Of a stretch of 64,000 nt of DNA, positions 34,282 through 43,875 are shown one piece after another (positions within the stretch are counted from its first letter, which is position 1; the number at the start of each line of letters is the position of its first letter). Source of the DNA: MGBC113645 sp036308445 (GTDB taxonomy: Bacteria; Bacillota_I; Bacilli_A; Erysipelotrichales; Coprobacillaceae). The stretch lies in NCBI GenBank assembly GCA_036308445.1, contig JAXJVS010000048.1, positions 1 through 64,000 on the forward strand. Reading direction: 5' to 3'. A program made the translations under genes and the position numbers. The notes beneath the pieces were generated by a model that searched no databases, had not been told where the DNA came from, and saw only the letters and a program-made list of their open reading frames with translations.

Positions 34282-35961
34282 ATGAACTATAAAAAGTATA
34301 AGAGATTTGAAACTATTAAATTAAAAGATCGTACATGGCCTGATAATGAAATTACTAAAGCGCCAACTTGGTGTTCAGTTGATTTACGTGATGGTAATCA
34401 AGCTTTAATTACACCAATGAAAATAGAAGAAAAAGTGGAGATGTTTCAATTATTAGTTGATTTAGGATTCAAAGAAATTGAAGTTGGGTTCCCTTCTTCT
34501 TCACAAATAGAATATGATTTCTTAAGAATCCTTATTGATGAACATTTAATTCCAGATGATGTTACAGTACAGGTATTAACACAAGCAAGAGAACATTTAA
34601 TCAGAAGAACTTTTGAATCATTAAAAGGATTAGATAAAGCTATCGTGCATGTTTATAACTCTACATCAGTGTTACAAAGAGATGTTGTATTCCATAAAGA
34701 AAAAGATGAAATTAAACAAATTGCGATTGATGGAGTTAAATTAGTTAAAGAATTATCTCAAGAATTTGATGGTAAAGTTATTCTTGAGTATTCTCCAGAA
34801 AGTTTTACAGGTACTGAAGTTGATTATGCTTTAGAAGTATGTGAAGCTGTATTAGATGAATGGGGAGCTAGTAAAGAAAATCCGGTTATTATTAATTTAC
34901 CGTCTACTGTAGAAATGGATACTCCAAATGTATATGCTGATCAGATTGAATGGATGTGTAGAAACTTTACTGATAGAGAAAGAGTTATTGTTTCATTACA
35001 TCCTCATAATGATAGAGGTTGTGGTGTTGCAACTACTGAACTTGGTTTATTAGCTGGTGCAGACAGAGTTGAAGGAACTTTATTTGGTAATGGTGAAAGA
35101 ACGGGGAATGTAGATGTTATTACAGTTGCATTAAATATGTTTACTCATGGTGTTGATCCAAAACTTGAATTAGCACAAATTAATGATATTAAACATGTAT
35201 ATGAAAAATGTACAAAGATGGATGTACCACCTAGACATCCTTATGCAGGTCAATTAGTATTTACTGCTTTCTCTGGTAGTCATCAGGATGCTATTAATAA
35301 AGGTATGTATGAATATAAAACAAGAAATACTGGAATTTGGGAAGTTCCTTACTTACCAATTGATCCTGCTGATTTAAATAGACAATATGAACCAATTGTA
35401 AGAATTAATTCTCAATCTGGTAAAGGTGGAGTTGCCTTTGTTATGGAAAATGTATTTGGATATCATTTACCAAAAGCATTACAGGCTGATTTTGCTAAAT
35501 GTATTCAAAATATTAGTGAAAATGAAGGAGAAGTTTCTCCAGAAAGAATCTTTGATACTTTCAATAAAGAATATATTGATAATGAAGAACCATTTAAGTT
35601 TATTAAACAAAGATTAGTAGATTTAAGTGAAGATGATAGTACTGAATATGATAGAATGGTTGAATTGACTATTGAAGATCATGGTGAAGTGAAAACGATT
35701 ATTGGTTATGGTAATGGTCCTATTGATGCGGTTAAGAATGCATTAAATTCTAATGATTTCATTTATACTCATTTATTAGATTATAGTGAACATGCTTTAA
35801 CTTCTGGGTCTTCTTCTAAAGCTGCTGCTTATGTGCAGTTAAGAGTGAAAGGTAGTTCTATTCAAGAATTTGGTGTAGGAATACATGCAAATATTACAAA
35901 TGCAACTATAAAAGCAATTGTTTCAGCAATGAATAGAATTCATAAACGTATAAAGAAATAG
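34282..35961 (+). CDS. leuA: 2-isopropylmalate synthase (long form)
   Basis: 559 residues from the ATG at 34282, after AAAGGAG. The catalytic TIM barrel shows DLRDGNQALITPM, EIEVGFPSSSQ, NLPSTVEMDTPN and HPHNDRGCGVA. A linker and the C-terminal leucine-binding regulatory domain (DDSTEYDRMVELTIEDHG to the end) follow. This is the long, LeuA2/actinobacterial and yeast-like form rather than the 510-residue one. It is the first step of leucine synthesis, feedback-inhibited by leucine in this family, and under T-box control here. Confidence 0.95.
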   Translation: MNYKKYKRFETIKLKDRTWPDNEITKAPTWCSVDLRDGNQALITPMKIEEKVEMFQLLVDLGFKEIEVGFPSSSQIEYDFLRILIDEHLIPDDVTVQVLTQAREHLIRRTFESLKGLDKAIVHVYNSTSVLQRDVVFHKEKDEIKQIAIDGVKLVKELSQEFDGKVILEYSPESFTGTEVDYALEVCEAVLDEWGASKENPVIINLPSTVEMDTPNVYADQIEWMCRNFTDRERVIVSLHPHNDRGCGVATTELGLLAGADRVEGTLFGNGERTGNVDVITVALNMFTHGVDPKLELAQINDIKHVYEKCTKMDVPPRHPYAGQLVFTAFSGSHQDAINKGMYEYKTRNTGIWEVPYLPIDPADLNRQYEPIVRINSQSGKGGVAFVMENVFGYHLPKALQADFAKCIQNISENEGEVSPERIFDTFNKEYIDNEEPFKFIKQRLVDLSEDDSTEYDRMVELTIEDHGEVKTIIGYGNGPIDAVKNALNSNDFIYTHLLDYSEHALTSGSSSKAAAYVQLRVKGSSIQEFGVGIHANITNATIKAIVSAMNRIHKRIKK

Positions 35962-35971
35962 AGGTGACATA

Positions 35972-36475
35972 ATGAGAATTGTTTTATCAATTTTAGTTTC
36001 AAATAGTTCTGGGGTATTGAACCGTGTAAGTGGTTTGTTCTCTAGAAGAGGTTATAACATTGATAGTTTAACTGTTGGGCCAACAGAAGATGAAGGGATT
36101 TCTAGAATTACCGTTGTAGCTCAAGGTGATCAGCTTGTATTAGAACAGATAAGTAAACAAGTTAGAAAACTTGAGGATGTTAGAGAGGTATTTGTGTTAC
36201 CTACAGGTTCATCTGTTTATCGTGAGTTAGTGTTGATTAAAGTACAGGCAGATGCTACTGAAAGAGCGGATCTAGTTTCTATTGTAGATATATTTAGAGC
36301 TAGAATCGTAGATGTTGCTCCTAATTCTATTGTTATAGAAATGACAGGAGATGAGCCAAAAGTCAATGGACTTTTAGCAATGTTAGATGGTTTCAATATT
36401 ATCGAGATTGTTCGTACTGGTTTAGCTGGTATTTCAAGAGGTCTTGATAGTGTGAATAAAAAAGATGACAATTAA
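35972..36475 (+). CDS. ilvN: Acetolactate synthase small (regulatory) subunit
   Basis: 167 residues. The ACT domain is at the N-terminus (LSILVSNSSGVLNRVSGLFS, RRGYNIDSLTVGPTEDEGIS) and the C-terminal ALS_ss domain follows (ELVLIKVQADATERADLV, then EMTGDEPKVNGLLAMLDG). It binds branched-chain amino acids and regulates the large subunit IlvB, encoded about 6 kb downstream as the last gene of the same operon. RBS GAGGTG precedes the ATG, 10 bases after leuA. Confidence 0.94.
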   Translation: MRIVLSILVSNSSGVLNRVSGLFSRRGYNIDSLTVGPTEDEGISRITVVAQGDQLVLEQISKQVRKLEDVREVFVLPTGSSVYRELVLIKVQADATERADLVSIVDIFRARIVDVAPNSIVIEMTGDEPKVNGLLAMLDGFNIIEIVRTGLAGISRGLDSVNKKDDN

Positions 36476-36490
36476 TGGAGGGTATGAAAA

Positions 36491-37507
36491 ATGTCAAAAA
36501 TTTATTATGAATCAGATTGTAACTTATCTTTATTAGATGGTAAAACTGTCGCTATTATTGGGTATGGTTCTCAAGGTCATGCTCATGCATTAAACTTAAA
36601 AGAATCAGGAGTTAATGTTATTATTGGTTTATATGAAGGGTCTAAATCTTGGGCTAAAGCTGAAGCTCAAGGATTTGAAGTATTTACTTCTGAAGAAGCT
36701 GCTAAAAAAGCTGATATCATTATGATCTTAATTAATGATGAATTACAAGCTAAATTATATAAAGAAAAAATTGAACCTAACTTAGAAGAAGGAAACATGT
36801 TAATGTTCGCTCATGGTTTCAATATTCATTTCAATCAAATCATTCCACCAAAGAATGTAGATGTTACTATGATTGCTCCTAAAGGACCTGGTCATACAGT
36901 AAGAAGTGAATATCAAGTAGGTAAAGGTGTTCCTTGCTTAGTAGCAGTTGAACAAGATGCTACAGGTAAAGCATTAGATTTAGCATTAGCTTATGCTGCA
37001 GGTATTGGTGGAGCTAGAGCTGGTGTATTAGAAACTACATTTAGAACTGAAACTGAAACTGATTTATTTGGTGAACAAGCAGTATTATGTGGTGGGGTTT
37101 GTGCTTTAATGCAAGCTGGTTTTGAAACATTAGTAGAAGCTGGATATGATCCTGTAAATGCTTATTTTGAATGTGTTCATGAAATGAAATTAATCGTAGA
37201 CTTAATTTATCAATCAGGATTTGCTGGTATGAGATATTCTATTTCAAATACTGCTGAATATGGTGATTATATTACTGGACCAAAGATTATTACTGAAGAT
37301 ACTAAGAAAGCTATGAAGAAAATCTTAAGTGATATCCAAGATGGTACTTTCGCTAAAGATTTCTTATTAGATATGTCACCAGCTGGTGGTCAAGCTCATT
37401 TCAAAGCTATGAGAAAATTAGCTGCTGAACATCAAGTAGAAAAAGTTGGAGCAGATATTAGAAAATTATATAGCTGGTCTGATGAAGATAAATTAATTAA
37501 TAACTAA
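36491..37507 (+). CDS. ilvC: Ketol-acid reductoisomerase
   Basis: 338 residues, class I length. The Rossmann motif GYGSQGHAHALNL is near residue 24. The knotted C-terminal domain is marked by APKGPGHTVRSEY, TETETDLFGEQAVLCGG, FECVHEMKLIVDLIY and SNTAEYGDY. It converts acetolactate to dihydroxyisovalerate using NAD(P)H and Mg2+. It lies 15 bases after ilvN and is followed by a strong intra-operon stem-loop before leuC. Confidence 0.97.
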   Translation: MSKIYYESDCNLSLLDGKTVAIIGYGSQGHAHALNLKESGVNVIIGLYEGSKSWAKAEAQGFEVFTSEEAAKKADIIMILINDELQAKLYKEKIEPNLEEGNMLMFAHGFNIHFNQIIPPKNVDVTMIAPKGPGHTVRSEYQVGKGVPCLVAVEQDATGKALDLALAYAAGIGGARAGVLETTFRTETETDLFGEQAVLCGGVCALMQAGFETLVEAGYDPVNAYFECVHEMKLIVDLIYQSGFAGMRYSISNTAEYGDYITGPKIITEDTKKAMKKILSDIQDGTFAKDFLLDMSPAGGQAHFKAMRKLAAEHQVEKVGADIRKLYSWSDEDKLINN

Positions 37508-37508
37508 T

Positions 37509-37536
37509 ATAGAGACGCACTTTGTGCGTTTCTATA
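37509..37536 (+). promoter_or_regulatory. Intra-operon stem-loop between ilvC and leuC
   Basis: ATAGAGACGCAC (37509-37520) pairs over 12 bp, with one G-U, with GTGCGTTTCTAT (37524-37535) around a TTT loop. No T run follows, so it is unlikely to be a strong terminator. It may protect the 3' end of an upstream mRNA segment or be a processing site. Confidence 0.6.
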
Positions 37537-37590
37537 AGTCAATAAGGTTGATTTATAAAAATGCATAAAGGTAAGAGGAGGAATATAATT

Positions 37591-38868
37591 ATGGCAATGA
37601 CAATGACACAAAAGATTTTAGCTGATCATGCTGGATTAGAGGAAGTAGTAGCTGGTCAGTTAATTGAAGCTAAATTAGATGTTGTAATGGCAAATGATAT
37701 TACAGGACCTATGGCTTTACCTATTTTTAGACAAATGGCTGATAAGGTATTTGATAAGGATAAAGTTGTATTAGTTCCTGATCATTTTACACCTAATAAA
37801 GATATTAAATCTGCTCAAAATGCAAGAGATATTCAGGATTTTTCTAGAGAACAAGGTTTAACTCATCACATGGTTCAAGGTAAATGTGGAGTTGAACATG
37901 CAATTTTACCAGAAAGAGGTATTGTAACTGCTGGAGAATGTATTATTGGTGCTGATTCTCATACTTGTTCTTATGGTGCTTTAGGTGCTTTTGGAACAGG
38001 TGTTGGAACTACTGATATTGCAACTGGTATGGCTACTGGTGAATTATGGTTTAAGGTTCCTAGTGCTATTAAGTTTGTATTAAAGAATAAACCTAATGAA
38101 TATGTAAGTGGTAAAGATATTATTTTACATATTATTGGTCAAATTGGTGTTGATGGTGCTTTATATAAATCTATGGAATTTGTTGGTGATGGTATTCAAT
38201 ACTTAACAATGGATGATAGATTTACTATTTGTAATATGGCTATTGAAGCTGGTGCTAAGAATGGTATTTTCCCAGTGGATGATCAGACTTTAGCCTATAT
38301 TAATGAGCATTCTACTAAACCATATAAAGTTTATGAAGCTGACGAAGATGCTGTATATGATGAAGTGATTGAAATTGATTTATCTAAAGTAAGACCTACT
38401 GTTGCTTTCCCTCATTTACCTGGTAATGCTCATACTATTGATGAGATTGAAGCAATGGATAAGATATATATTGATCAGGTTGTTATTGGATCTTGTACAA
38501 ATGGTAGAATTACTGATTTAAGAAAAGCTGCTGCTATTTTAAAAGGAAAAACAGTACATCCGGAAGTGAGAGTTATGGTTATTCCTGCAACTCAGAAGAT
38601 ATTCTTACAATGTATTCATGAAGGTCTTGCTGAGATATTTGTAGAAGCAGGTTGTGCATTTAATACTCCAAGCTGTGGTGCTTGTATGGGTGGTCATATG
38701 GGTGTTATGTGTAAAGGTGAAAAATGTGTTTCTACATCAAATCGTAATTTCGTAGGAAGAATGGGAGATGTAGAATCATTGATTTATTTGGCTTCACCTG
38801 AAGTTGCAGCTGCTAGTGCTTTAAAGGGATATATTGCGAATCCTGAAAAGATAGGAGGAGAAGAATAA
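37591..38868 (+). CDS. leuC: 3-isopropylmalate dehydratase large subunit
   Basis: 425 residues from the ATG at 37591, after AGAGGAGG. The upstream in-frame ATG at 37561 has no RBS. Aconitase-fold motifs for the 4Fe-4S cluster are present: GADSHTCSYGALGAFGTGVG, IGSCTNGRITDLR and FNTPSCGACMGGHMG. The short length (about 420) is the LeuC2/homoaconitase-like subtype. With LeuD it isomerises isopropylmalate. The stop codon TAATG overlaps the leuD start by one base. Confidence 0.95.
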   Translation: MAMTMTQKILADHAGLEEVVAGQLIEAKLDVVMANDITGPMALPIFRQMADKVFDKDKVVLVPDHFTPNKDIKSAQNARDIQDFSREQGLTHHMVQGKCGVEHAILPERGIVTAGECIIGADSHTCSYGALGAFGTGVGTTDIATGMATGELWFKVPSAIKFVLKNKPNEYVSGKDIILHIIGQIGVDGALYKSMEFVGDGIQYLTMDDRFTICNMAIEAGAKNGIFPVDDQTLAYINEHSTKPYKVYEADEDAVYDEVIEIDLSKVRPTVAFPHLPGNAHTIDEIEAMDKIYIDQVVIGSCTNGRITDLRKAAAILKGKTVHPEVRVMVIPATQKIFLQCIHEGLAEIFVEAGCAFNTPSCGACMGGHMGVMCKGEKCVSTSNRNFVGRMGDVESLIYLASPEVAAASALKGYIANPEKIGGEE

Positions 38869-39362
38869 TGAAGGCTAATGGTAAAGTTTTAAAATATGGA
38901 GATAATGTTGATACTGATGTTATTATTCCTGCTAGATATTTAAATTCATTTGATGCAAAAGAACTTGCAAGTCACGCAATGGTGGATATTGATCCTACTT
39001 TCGTAGAAAGATTAAATCCTGGTGATATCATGGTAGCTGAAAAGAATTTTGGTTGTGGTTCTTCAAGAGAACATGCTCCTTTAGCTTTAAAGACTGCTGG
39101 AGTAAGTTGTGTTATTGCTAAGAGTTTTGCGAGAATTTTTTATCGTAATTCTATTAATATTGGTTTTCCTATCTTAGAATGTGCTGAAGCAGTTGATGGT
39201 ATTGGTGAAGGAGATCATGTAGAAATTGATTTTGATAGTGGTAAGATTTATAATCTTACTAAAAATACTGAATTCCAAGCTCAACCATTCCCTGAATTTT
39301 TGCAGAAAATGATTGAAGCTAATGGTTTAGTCAATTATGTGAATTCTAAGAAAGGAGAATAA
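38868..39362 (+). CDS. leuD: 3-isopropylmalate dehydratase small subunit
   Basis: 164 residues. Swivel-domain motifs: YGDNVDTDVIIPARYLN, AEKNFGCGSSREHAPLALK, and AKSFARIFYRNSINIGFPIL. The short form matches the short LeuC beside it. It overlaps leuC by one base and precedes leuB by two bases, so the three are translated as a tight unit. Confidence 0.95.
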   Translation: MKANGKVLKYGDNVDTDVIIPARYLNSFDAKELASHAMVDIDPTFVERLNPGDIMVAEKNFGCGSSREHAPLALKTAGVSCVIAKSFARIFYRNSINIGFPILECAEAVDGIGEGDHVEIDFDSGKIYNLTKNTEFQAQPFPEFLQKMIEANGLVNYVNSKKGE

Positions 39363-39364
39363 TA

Positions 39365-40447
39365 ATGGAAAAGAATATTACTGTTATTAAAGGTGATGGT
39401 ATTGGACCTGAAATTGTAGATGAAGCAATTAAAGTGTTAAATGCAGTAGCTGATAAATATAATCATAAATTTGATTATACTGATATTTTGATGGGAGGAG
39501 CTTCTATTGATGTACATGGTGTTCCTTTGACTGATGAAGCTATTGAAATAGCAAAGAAGGCTGATGCTGTTTTATTAGGTTCTATTGGTGGCGATACAAC
39601 GACTTCTCCTTGGTATAAATTAGAACCTTCTTTAAGACCAGAAGCTGGTTTATTGAAGATTAGAAAAGCTTTGAATTTATTTGCAAACTTAAGACCTGCT
39701 TATTTATATGATGAATTAAAAGGTGCTTGTCCTTTAAAAGAGGAAATCGTTGTAGGTGGGTTTGATATGATGATCATGAGAGAGTTGACTGGTGGATTAT
39801 ACTTTGGTGAAAGAGAAACTAAAGAAATTGATGGTCAGTTAGTAGCTCATGATAATCTGGAATATAGTGAAAGTGAAATTAGAAGAATTGCAATTCGTGG
39901 TTTTGATATTGCAATGAAGAGAAATAAAAAAGTAACTAGTGTTGATAAGGCAAATGTTTTAGATTCATCTCGTTTATGGCGTAAAGTTGTAAATGAAGTT
40001 GCGAAAGATTATCCTGAAGTTACTGTTGAACATATGTTAGTTGATAACTGCGCAATGCAGTTAGTTAAGAATCCTAGACAGTTTGATGTTATTTTAACTG
40101 AAAATATGTTTGGTGATATTTTATCTGATGAGGCAAGTATGGTTACCGGTTCTATTGGTATGTTATCTAGTGCATCTTTAAGAGATGATAAGTTTGGTAT
40201 GTATGAACCATCTCATGGTAGTGCACCTGATATTGCTGGTAAGAACATTGCCAATCCGATTGCTACTATTTTATCGGCTGCAATGATGTTACGTTATTCT
40301 TTTGATATGGATAATGAAGCTAAGGCAGTTGAAGATGCTATTGAAAAAGTGTTAGAGGCGGGATATCGTACTGTTGATATTATGTCTGATGGTAAAGTTC
40401 AAGTTAGCTGTTCAAAAATGGGTGACTTGATTTGTGAATACTTATAA
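39365..40447 (+). CDS. leuB: 3-isopropylmalate dehydrogenase
   Basis: 360 residues. Motifs: VIKGDGIGPEIVDEA at the N-terminus, GSIGGDTTTSPWYKLEPSLR, RELTGGLYFGERETK, TENMFGDILSDEASM, and YEPSHGSAPDIAGKNIANP. It is an NAD- and metal-dependent oxidative decarboxylase, the third leucine-specific step. RBS AAAGGAG lies at the end of leuD. Confidence 0.96.
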   Translation: MEKNITVIKGDGIGPEIVDEAIKVLNAVADKYNHKFDYTDILMGGASIDVHGVPLTDEAIEIAKKADAVLLGSIGGDTTTSPWYKLEPSLRPEAGLLKIRKALNLFANLRPAYLYDELKGACPLKEEIVVGGFDMMIMRELTGGLYFGERETKEIDGQLVAHDNLEYSESEIRRIAIRGFDIAMKRNKKVTSVDKANVLDSSRLWRKVVNEVAKDYPEVTVEHMLVDNCAMQLVKNPRQFDVILTENMFGDILSDEASMVTGSIGMLSSASLRDDKFGMYEPSHGSAPDIAGKNIANPIATILSAAMMLRYSFDMDNEAKAVEDAIEKVLEAGYRTVDIMSDGKVQVSCSKMGDLICEYL

Positions 40448-40462
40448 GAGGAGGGTAAACAG

Positions 40463-42127
40463 ATGAAGAGTGATAATGTAAAAAAGGGGATTGAAAGAGC
40501 TCCTCATAGATCTTTATTTAATGCATTAGGATTAACTGAAGAAGAATTAGATAGACCATTAATTGGGGTTGTTAATTCTTATAATGAAATTGTTCCTGGT
40601 CATATGAATCTTGATAAGATTACTGAAGCAGTTAAGAAAGGTATTTATTTAGCTGGTGGTACACCAATTGAAGTACCTGCAATTGCCGTATGTGATGGTA
40701 TTGCTATGAATCATACTGGGATGAAATATTCTTTAGTAACTAGAGAATTGATTTGTGATAGTACTGAATGTTTAGCAAATGCTCATCAGTTTGATGGTTT
40801 AGTTATGATTCCAAATTGTGATAAGAATGTTCCTGGTTTACTAATGGCTGCTGCTAGATTAAATATTCCTTCTATTTTTGTTAGTGGGGGGCCTATGTTA
40901 GCTGGTAGAAGATTAGATGGAAAACAAACTTGTTTATCTTCTTTATTTGAAGCAGTTGGTCAATTTAATGCTGGTAAGATGACTGAAGAAAAATTAAGAG
41001 AATTTGAAGAAAAAGCTTGTCCTACATGTGGATCATGTTCAGGTATGTATACTGCTAACTCTATGAATTGTTTAACTGAAGCAATTGGTATGGGATTAAA
41101 AGGTAATGGTACTATTCCTGCTGTATATAGTGAAAGAATTAGATTAGCTAAACATGCTGGTATGAAGATTATGGAATTAGTTGAAAAAGATATTAAACCT
41201 AGAGATATTATGACTGAAAAAGCTTTCTTAAATGCTTTAACTGTGGATATGGCTTTAGGATGTTCTACTAACTCTATGTTACATTTACCTGCTATTGCAT
41301 ATGAAGCTGGTGTTGATTTAGATTTAGAGATTGCTAATGAAATTAGTAAGAAGACTCCTAACTTATGTCATTTAGCTCCTGCTGGTGATACATTTATGGA
41401 AGATTTAAATGAAGCTGGTGGTGTTTATGCTGTTATGAATGAGTTAGACAAATTAGGTATTTTACATACTGATGTTATAACTTGTACTACAAAAACATTA
41501 AAAGAAAACATTGAAGGATGTATCAATTTAGATACTAATATTATTAGACCAGTTGAAAATCCTTATAGTAAAACTGGTGGTATTGCAGTGTTAAAAGGTA
41601 ATTTAGCACCTGATAGCTGTGTTGTTAAACAAAGTGCTGTTGCTAAAGAAATGATGAAACATACAGGACCTGCAAGAGTTTATGATAGTGAAGAAGAAGC
41701 AATTGCTGCAATTAGAGCTGGTAAGATTGTTGCTGGTGATGTTGTTGTCATTAGATATGAAGGTCCTAAAGGTGGACCAGGTATGAGAGAAATGTTATCT
41801 CCTACAAGTGAAATTGCTGGTATGGGATTAGATAAAGAAGTTGCTTTAATTACGGATGGACGTTTCTCTGGAGCTACAAGAGGTGCTTCTATTGGACATG
41901 TTTCTCCTGAAGCTGCACTTGGTGGTCCAATTGCTTTTGTAAAAGATGGAGATTTGATTGAAATTGATATTCCTAATCATTCTATAAATGTGTTAGTTGA
42001 TGAAAAGGAATTTGAAGAAAGAAAGAAGAATTTTGTACCTAAAGTTAATGAAGTGAAAGGATATTTAAAGAAATATGCTTCTATGGTTACTTCTGCCAAT
42101 ACAGGTGCAGTATTAAAAGTTAAGTAG
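40463..42127 (+). CDS. ilvD: Dihydroxy-acid dehydratase
   Basis: 554 residues. Iron-sulfur cluster cysteines are in MIPNCDKNVPG and ACPTCGSCSGMYTANSMNCL. Other family blocks are PHRSLFNALG, GCSTNSMLHLPAIA, VVIRYEGPKGGPGMREM and LITDGRFSGATRGASIGHVSPEA. It makes the branched-chain 2-oxo acids; the cluster is oxygen-sensitive, which suits an anaerobe. It lies 15 bases after leuB and 12 before ilvB. Confidence 0.97.
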   Translation: MKSDNVKKGIERAPHRSLFNALGLTEEELDRPLIGVVNSYNEIVPGHMNLDKITEAVKKGIYLAGGTPIEVPAIAVCDGIAMNHTGMKYSLVTRELICDSTECLANAHQFDGLVMIPNCDKNVPGLLMAAARLNIPSIFVSGGPMLAGRRLDGKQTCLSSLFEAVGQFNAGKMTEEKLREFEEKACPTCGSCSGMYTANSMNCLTEAIGMGLKGNGTIPAVYSERIRLAKHAGMKIMELVEKDIKPRDIMTEKAFLNALTVDMALGCSTNSMLHLPAIAYEAGVDLDLEIANEISKKTPNLCHLAPAGDTFMEDLNEAGGVYAVMNELDKLGILHTDVITCTTKTLKENIEGCINLDTNIIRPVENPYSKTGGIAVLKGNLAPDSCVVKQSAVAKEMMKHTGPARVYDSEEEAIAAIRAGKIVAGDVVVIRYEGPKGGPGMREMLSPTSEIAGMGLDKEVALITDGRFSGATRGASIGHVSPEAALGGPIAFVKDGDLIEIDIPNHSINVLVDEKEFEERKKNFVPKVNEVKGYLKKYASMVTSANTGAVLKVK

Positions 42128-42139
42128 GGAGGAATGCGA

Positions 42140-43816
42140 ATGAAAATGAAGGGATCTGACATTGTTCTTGAATGTTTACTTGAGCAAGGTGTAAATACAG
42201 TGTTTGGGTATCCAGGAGGTACAATTTTAGAGGTCTATGATAGTTTATATAAATATCAGGACAAAATTACTCATATTTTAACTTCACATGAACAAGGAGC
42301 TTCTCATGCTGCTGATGGTTATGCTAGAGCAAGTGGTAAAGTTGGAGTTTGTATGGCTACAAGTGGTCCTGGGGCAACTAACTTAGTTACTGGTATTGCA
42401 ACTGCTTATATGGATTCTATTCCTTTGGTTGCGATTACTGCTAATCAGGCTGTATCTTTACTTGGTAAAGATAGTTTTCAGGAAATTGATATTACTGGTG
42501 TGACTATGCCAATTACTAAACATAATTTTATTGTTAAAAGAATTGAGGATTTAGCTCCTACTATTCGTAAAGCTTTCCAAATTGCTAAAGAAGGTAGACC
42601 TGGACCAGTATTAGTTGATATTACTAAGGATGTAACTCAAGCTTATTGTGAGTATACAAGACATTGTCCTGAGGTTATTGAAAAGCGTAATTATACATAT
42701 CCTACATCTTCTATTAAGGAAGCTATTGAAATGATTGAAGCTAGTGAAAGACCATTTGTTTTTGTTGGTGGTGGTGTGATTGCTAGTGATGCTAGTAAAG
42801 AGTTAAAAGAATTTGTAGAAAAGATTGATGCTCCTGTTGCTGATTCTTTAATGGGAAAAGGTGCATTTGATGGTACTAATCCTAGATATACTGGAATGTT
42901 AGGTATGCATGGTACAAAAGCAAGTAACTTAGGAGTTTCTAAATGTGATTTATTGATTACTATTGGAGCTCGTTTTAGCGACCGTGTAACTGGTAATACA
43001 AAAGAATTTGCTAAAGATGCAAAGATTATTCATATTGATGTTGATGAAGCTGAAATTAATAAGAATATTGTTGTTGATTTGGGTATTGTTGGTGATGCTA
43101 AGAGTGTGTTAAATGCTTTAAATTTATTAGTGAAACAACAAAATCATCCTCAATGGTTAAAAGAAATTAGACAATTAAAAGATCAATATCCATTATCATA
43201 TAATACTAATGTTTTAACTGGACCTTATGTTATGGAACAAATTGATTTGTTAACTGATAGTGAAGCTATTATTACTACTGAAGTAGGTCAGAATCAGATG
43301 TGGGCAGCTCAGTATTATCATTATAAGCATCCTAGACAATTAATCTCTAGTGGTGGTTTAGGAACTATGGGGTATGGTTTAGGTGCAAGTATGGGAGCTA
43401 AAATGGCTAAGCCTGAACAAACTGTATTTAATATTGCTGGTGATGGATGTTTTAGAATGAATCTAAATGAATTAGCTACAGCATCTCGTTATAATATTCC
43501 TATCATTCAAGTTGTATTAAATAATCATGTATTAGGAATGGTTAGACAATGGCAAACATTATTTTATGATAAACGTTATTCTGCAACAGTTTTAAATGAT
43601 GGTGTAGATTTTATTAAAGTTGCTGAAGGTTTAGGATGTAAAGCAATAAGGGTTACAACTAAAGAAGAAGTTGTTCCTGCTTTAAATGCTGCTATGGAAC
43701 ATAATGGACCTGTTGTTATTGAATGTATTATTCAAGAAGATGATAAGGTGTTCCCAATGGTTGCTCCTGGTAAAGCTATTTCTACTGTATTTGATGAAAA
43801 AGATGTTGAGAAGTAA
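42140..43816 (+). CDS. ilvB: Acetolactate synthase large (catalytic) subunit
   Basis: 558 residues from the ATG at 42140, 7 bases after AGGGAGG; ATGs at 42134 and 42146 are less well placed. The TPP enzyme has an N-terminal domain (VFGYPGGTILEVYDSL, HEQGASHAADGYARA), a central FAD-binding region, and a TPP motif (AGDGCFRMNLNELATASRYN). The final part is RQWQTLFYDKRYS. It condenses pyruvate into acetolactate. It is the last gene of the operon, distant from its regulatory subunit ilvN. Confidence 0.96.
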   Translation: MKMKGSDIVLECLLEQGVNTVFGYPGGTILEVYDSLYKYQDKITHILTSHEQGASHAADGYARASGKVGVCMATSGPGATNLVTGIATAYMDSIPLVAITANQAVSLLGKDSFQEIDITGVTMPITKHNFIVKRIEDLAPTIRKAFQIAKEGRPGPVLVDITKDVTQAYCEYTRHCPEVIEKRNYTYPTSSIKEAIEMIEASERPFVFVGGGVIASDASKELKEFVEKIDAPVADSLMGKGAFDGTNPRYTGMLGMHGTKASNLGVSKCDLLITIGARFSDRVTGNTKEFAKDAKIIHIDVDEAEINKNIVVDLGIVGDAKSVLNALNLLVKQQNHPQWLKEIRQLKDQYPLSYNTNVLTGPYVMEQIDLLTDSEAIITTEVGQNQMWAAQYYHYKHPRQLISSGGLGTMGYGLGASMGAKMAKPEQTVFNIAGDGCFRMNLNELATASRYNIPIIQVVLNNHVLGMVRQWQTLFYDKRYSATVLNDGVDFIKVAEGLGCKAIRVTTKEEVVPALNAAMEHNGPVVIECIIQEDDKVFPMVAPGKAISTVFDEKDVEK

Positions 43817-43842
43817 GAGGTTTGATTACCTCTTTTTCTTTT
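43815..43842 (+). terminator. Terminator of the leu/ilv operon
   Basis: AAGAGGT (43815-43821) pairs with ACCTCTT (43828-43834), followed by T-rich sequence; it starts at the ilvB stop codon. Confidence 0.85.
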
Positions 43843-43875
43843 TTTGTGTTAAAATGATAAATACGAGGTGTTGTT

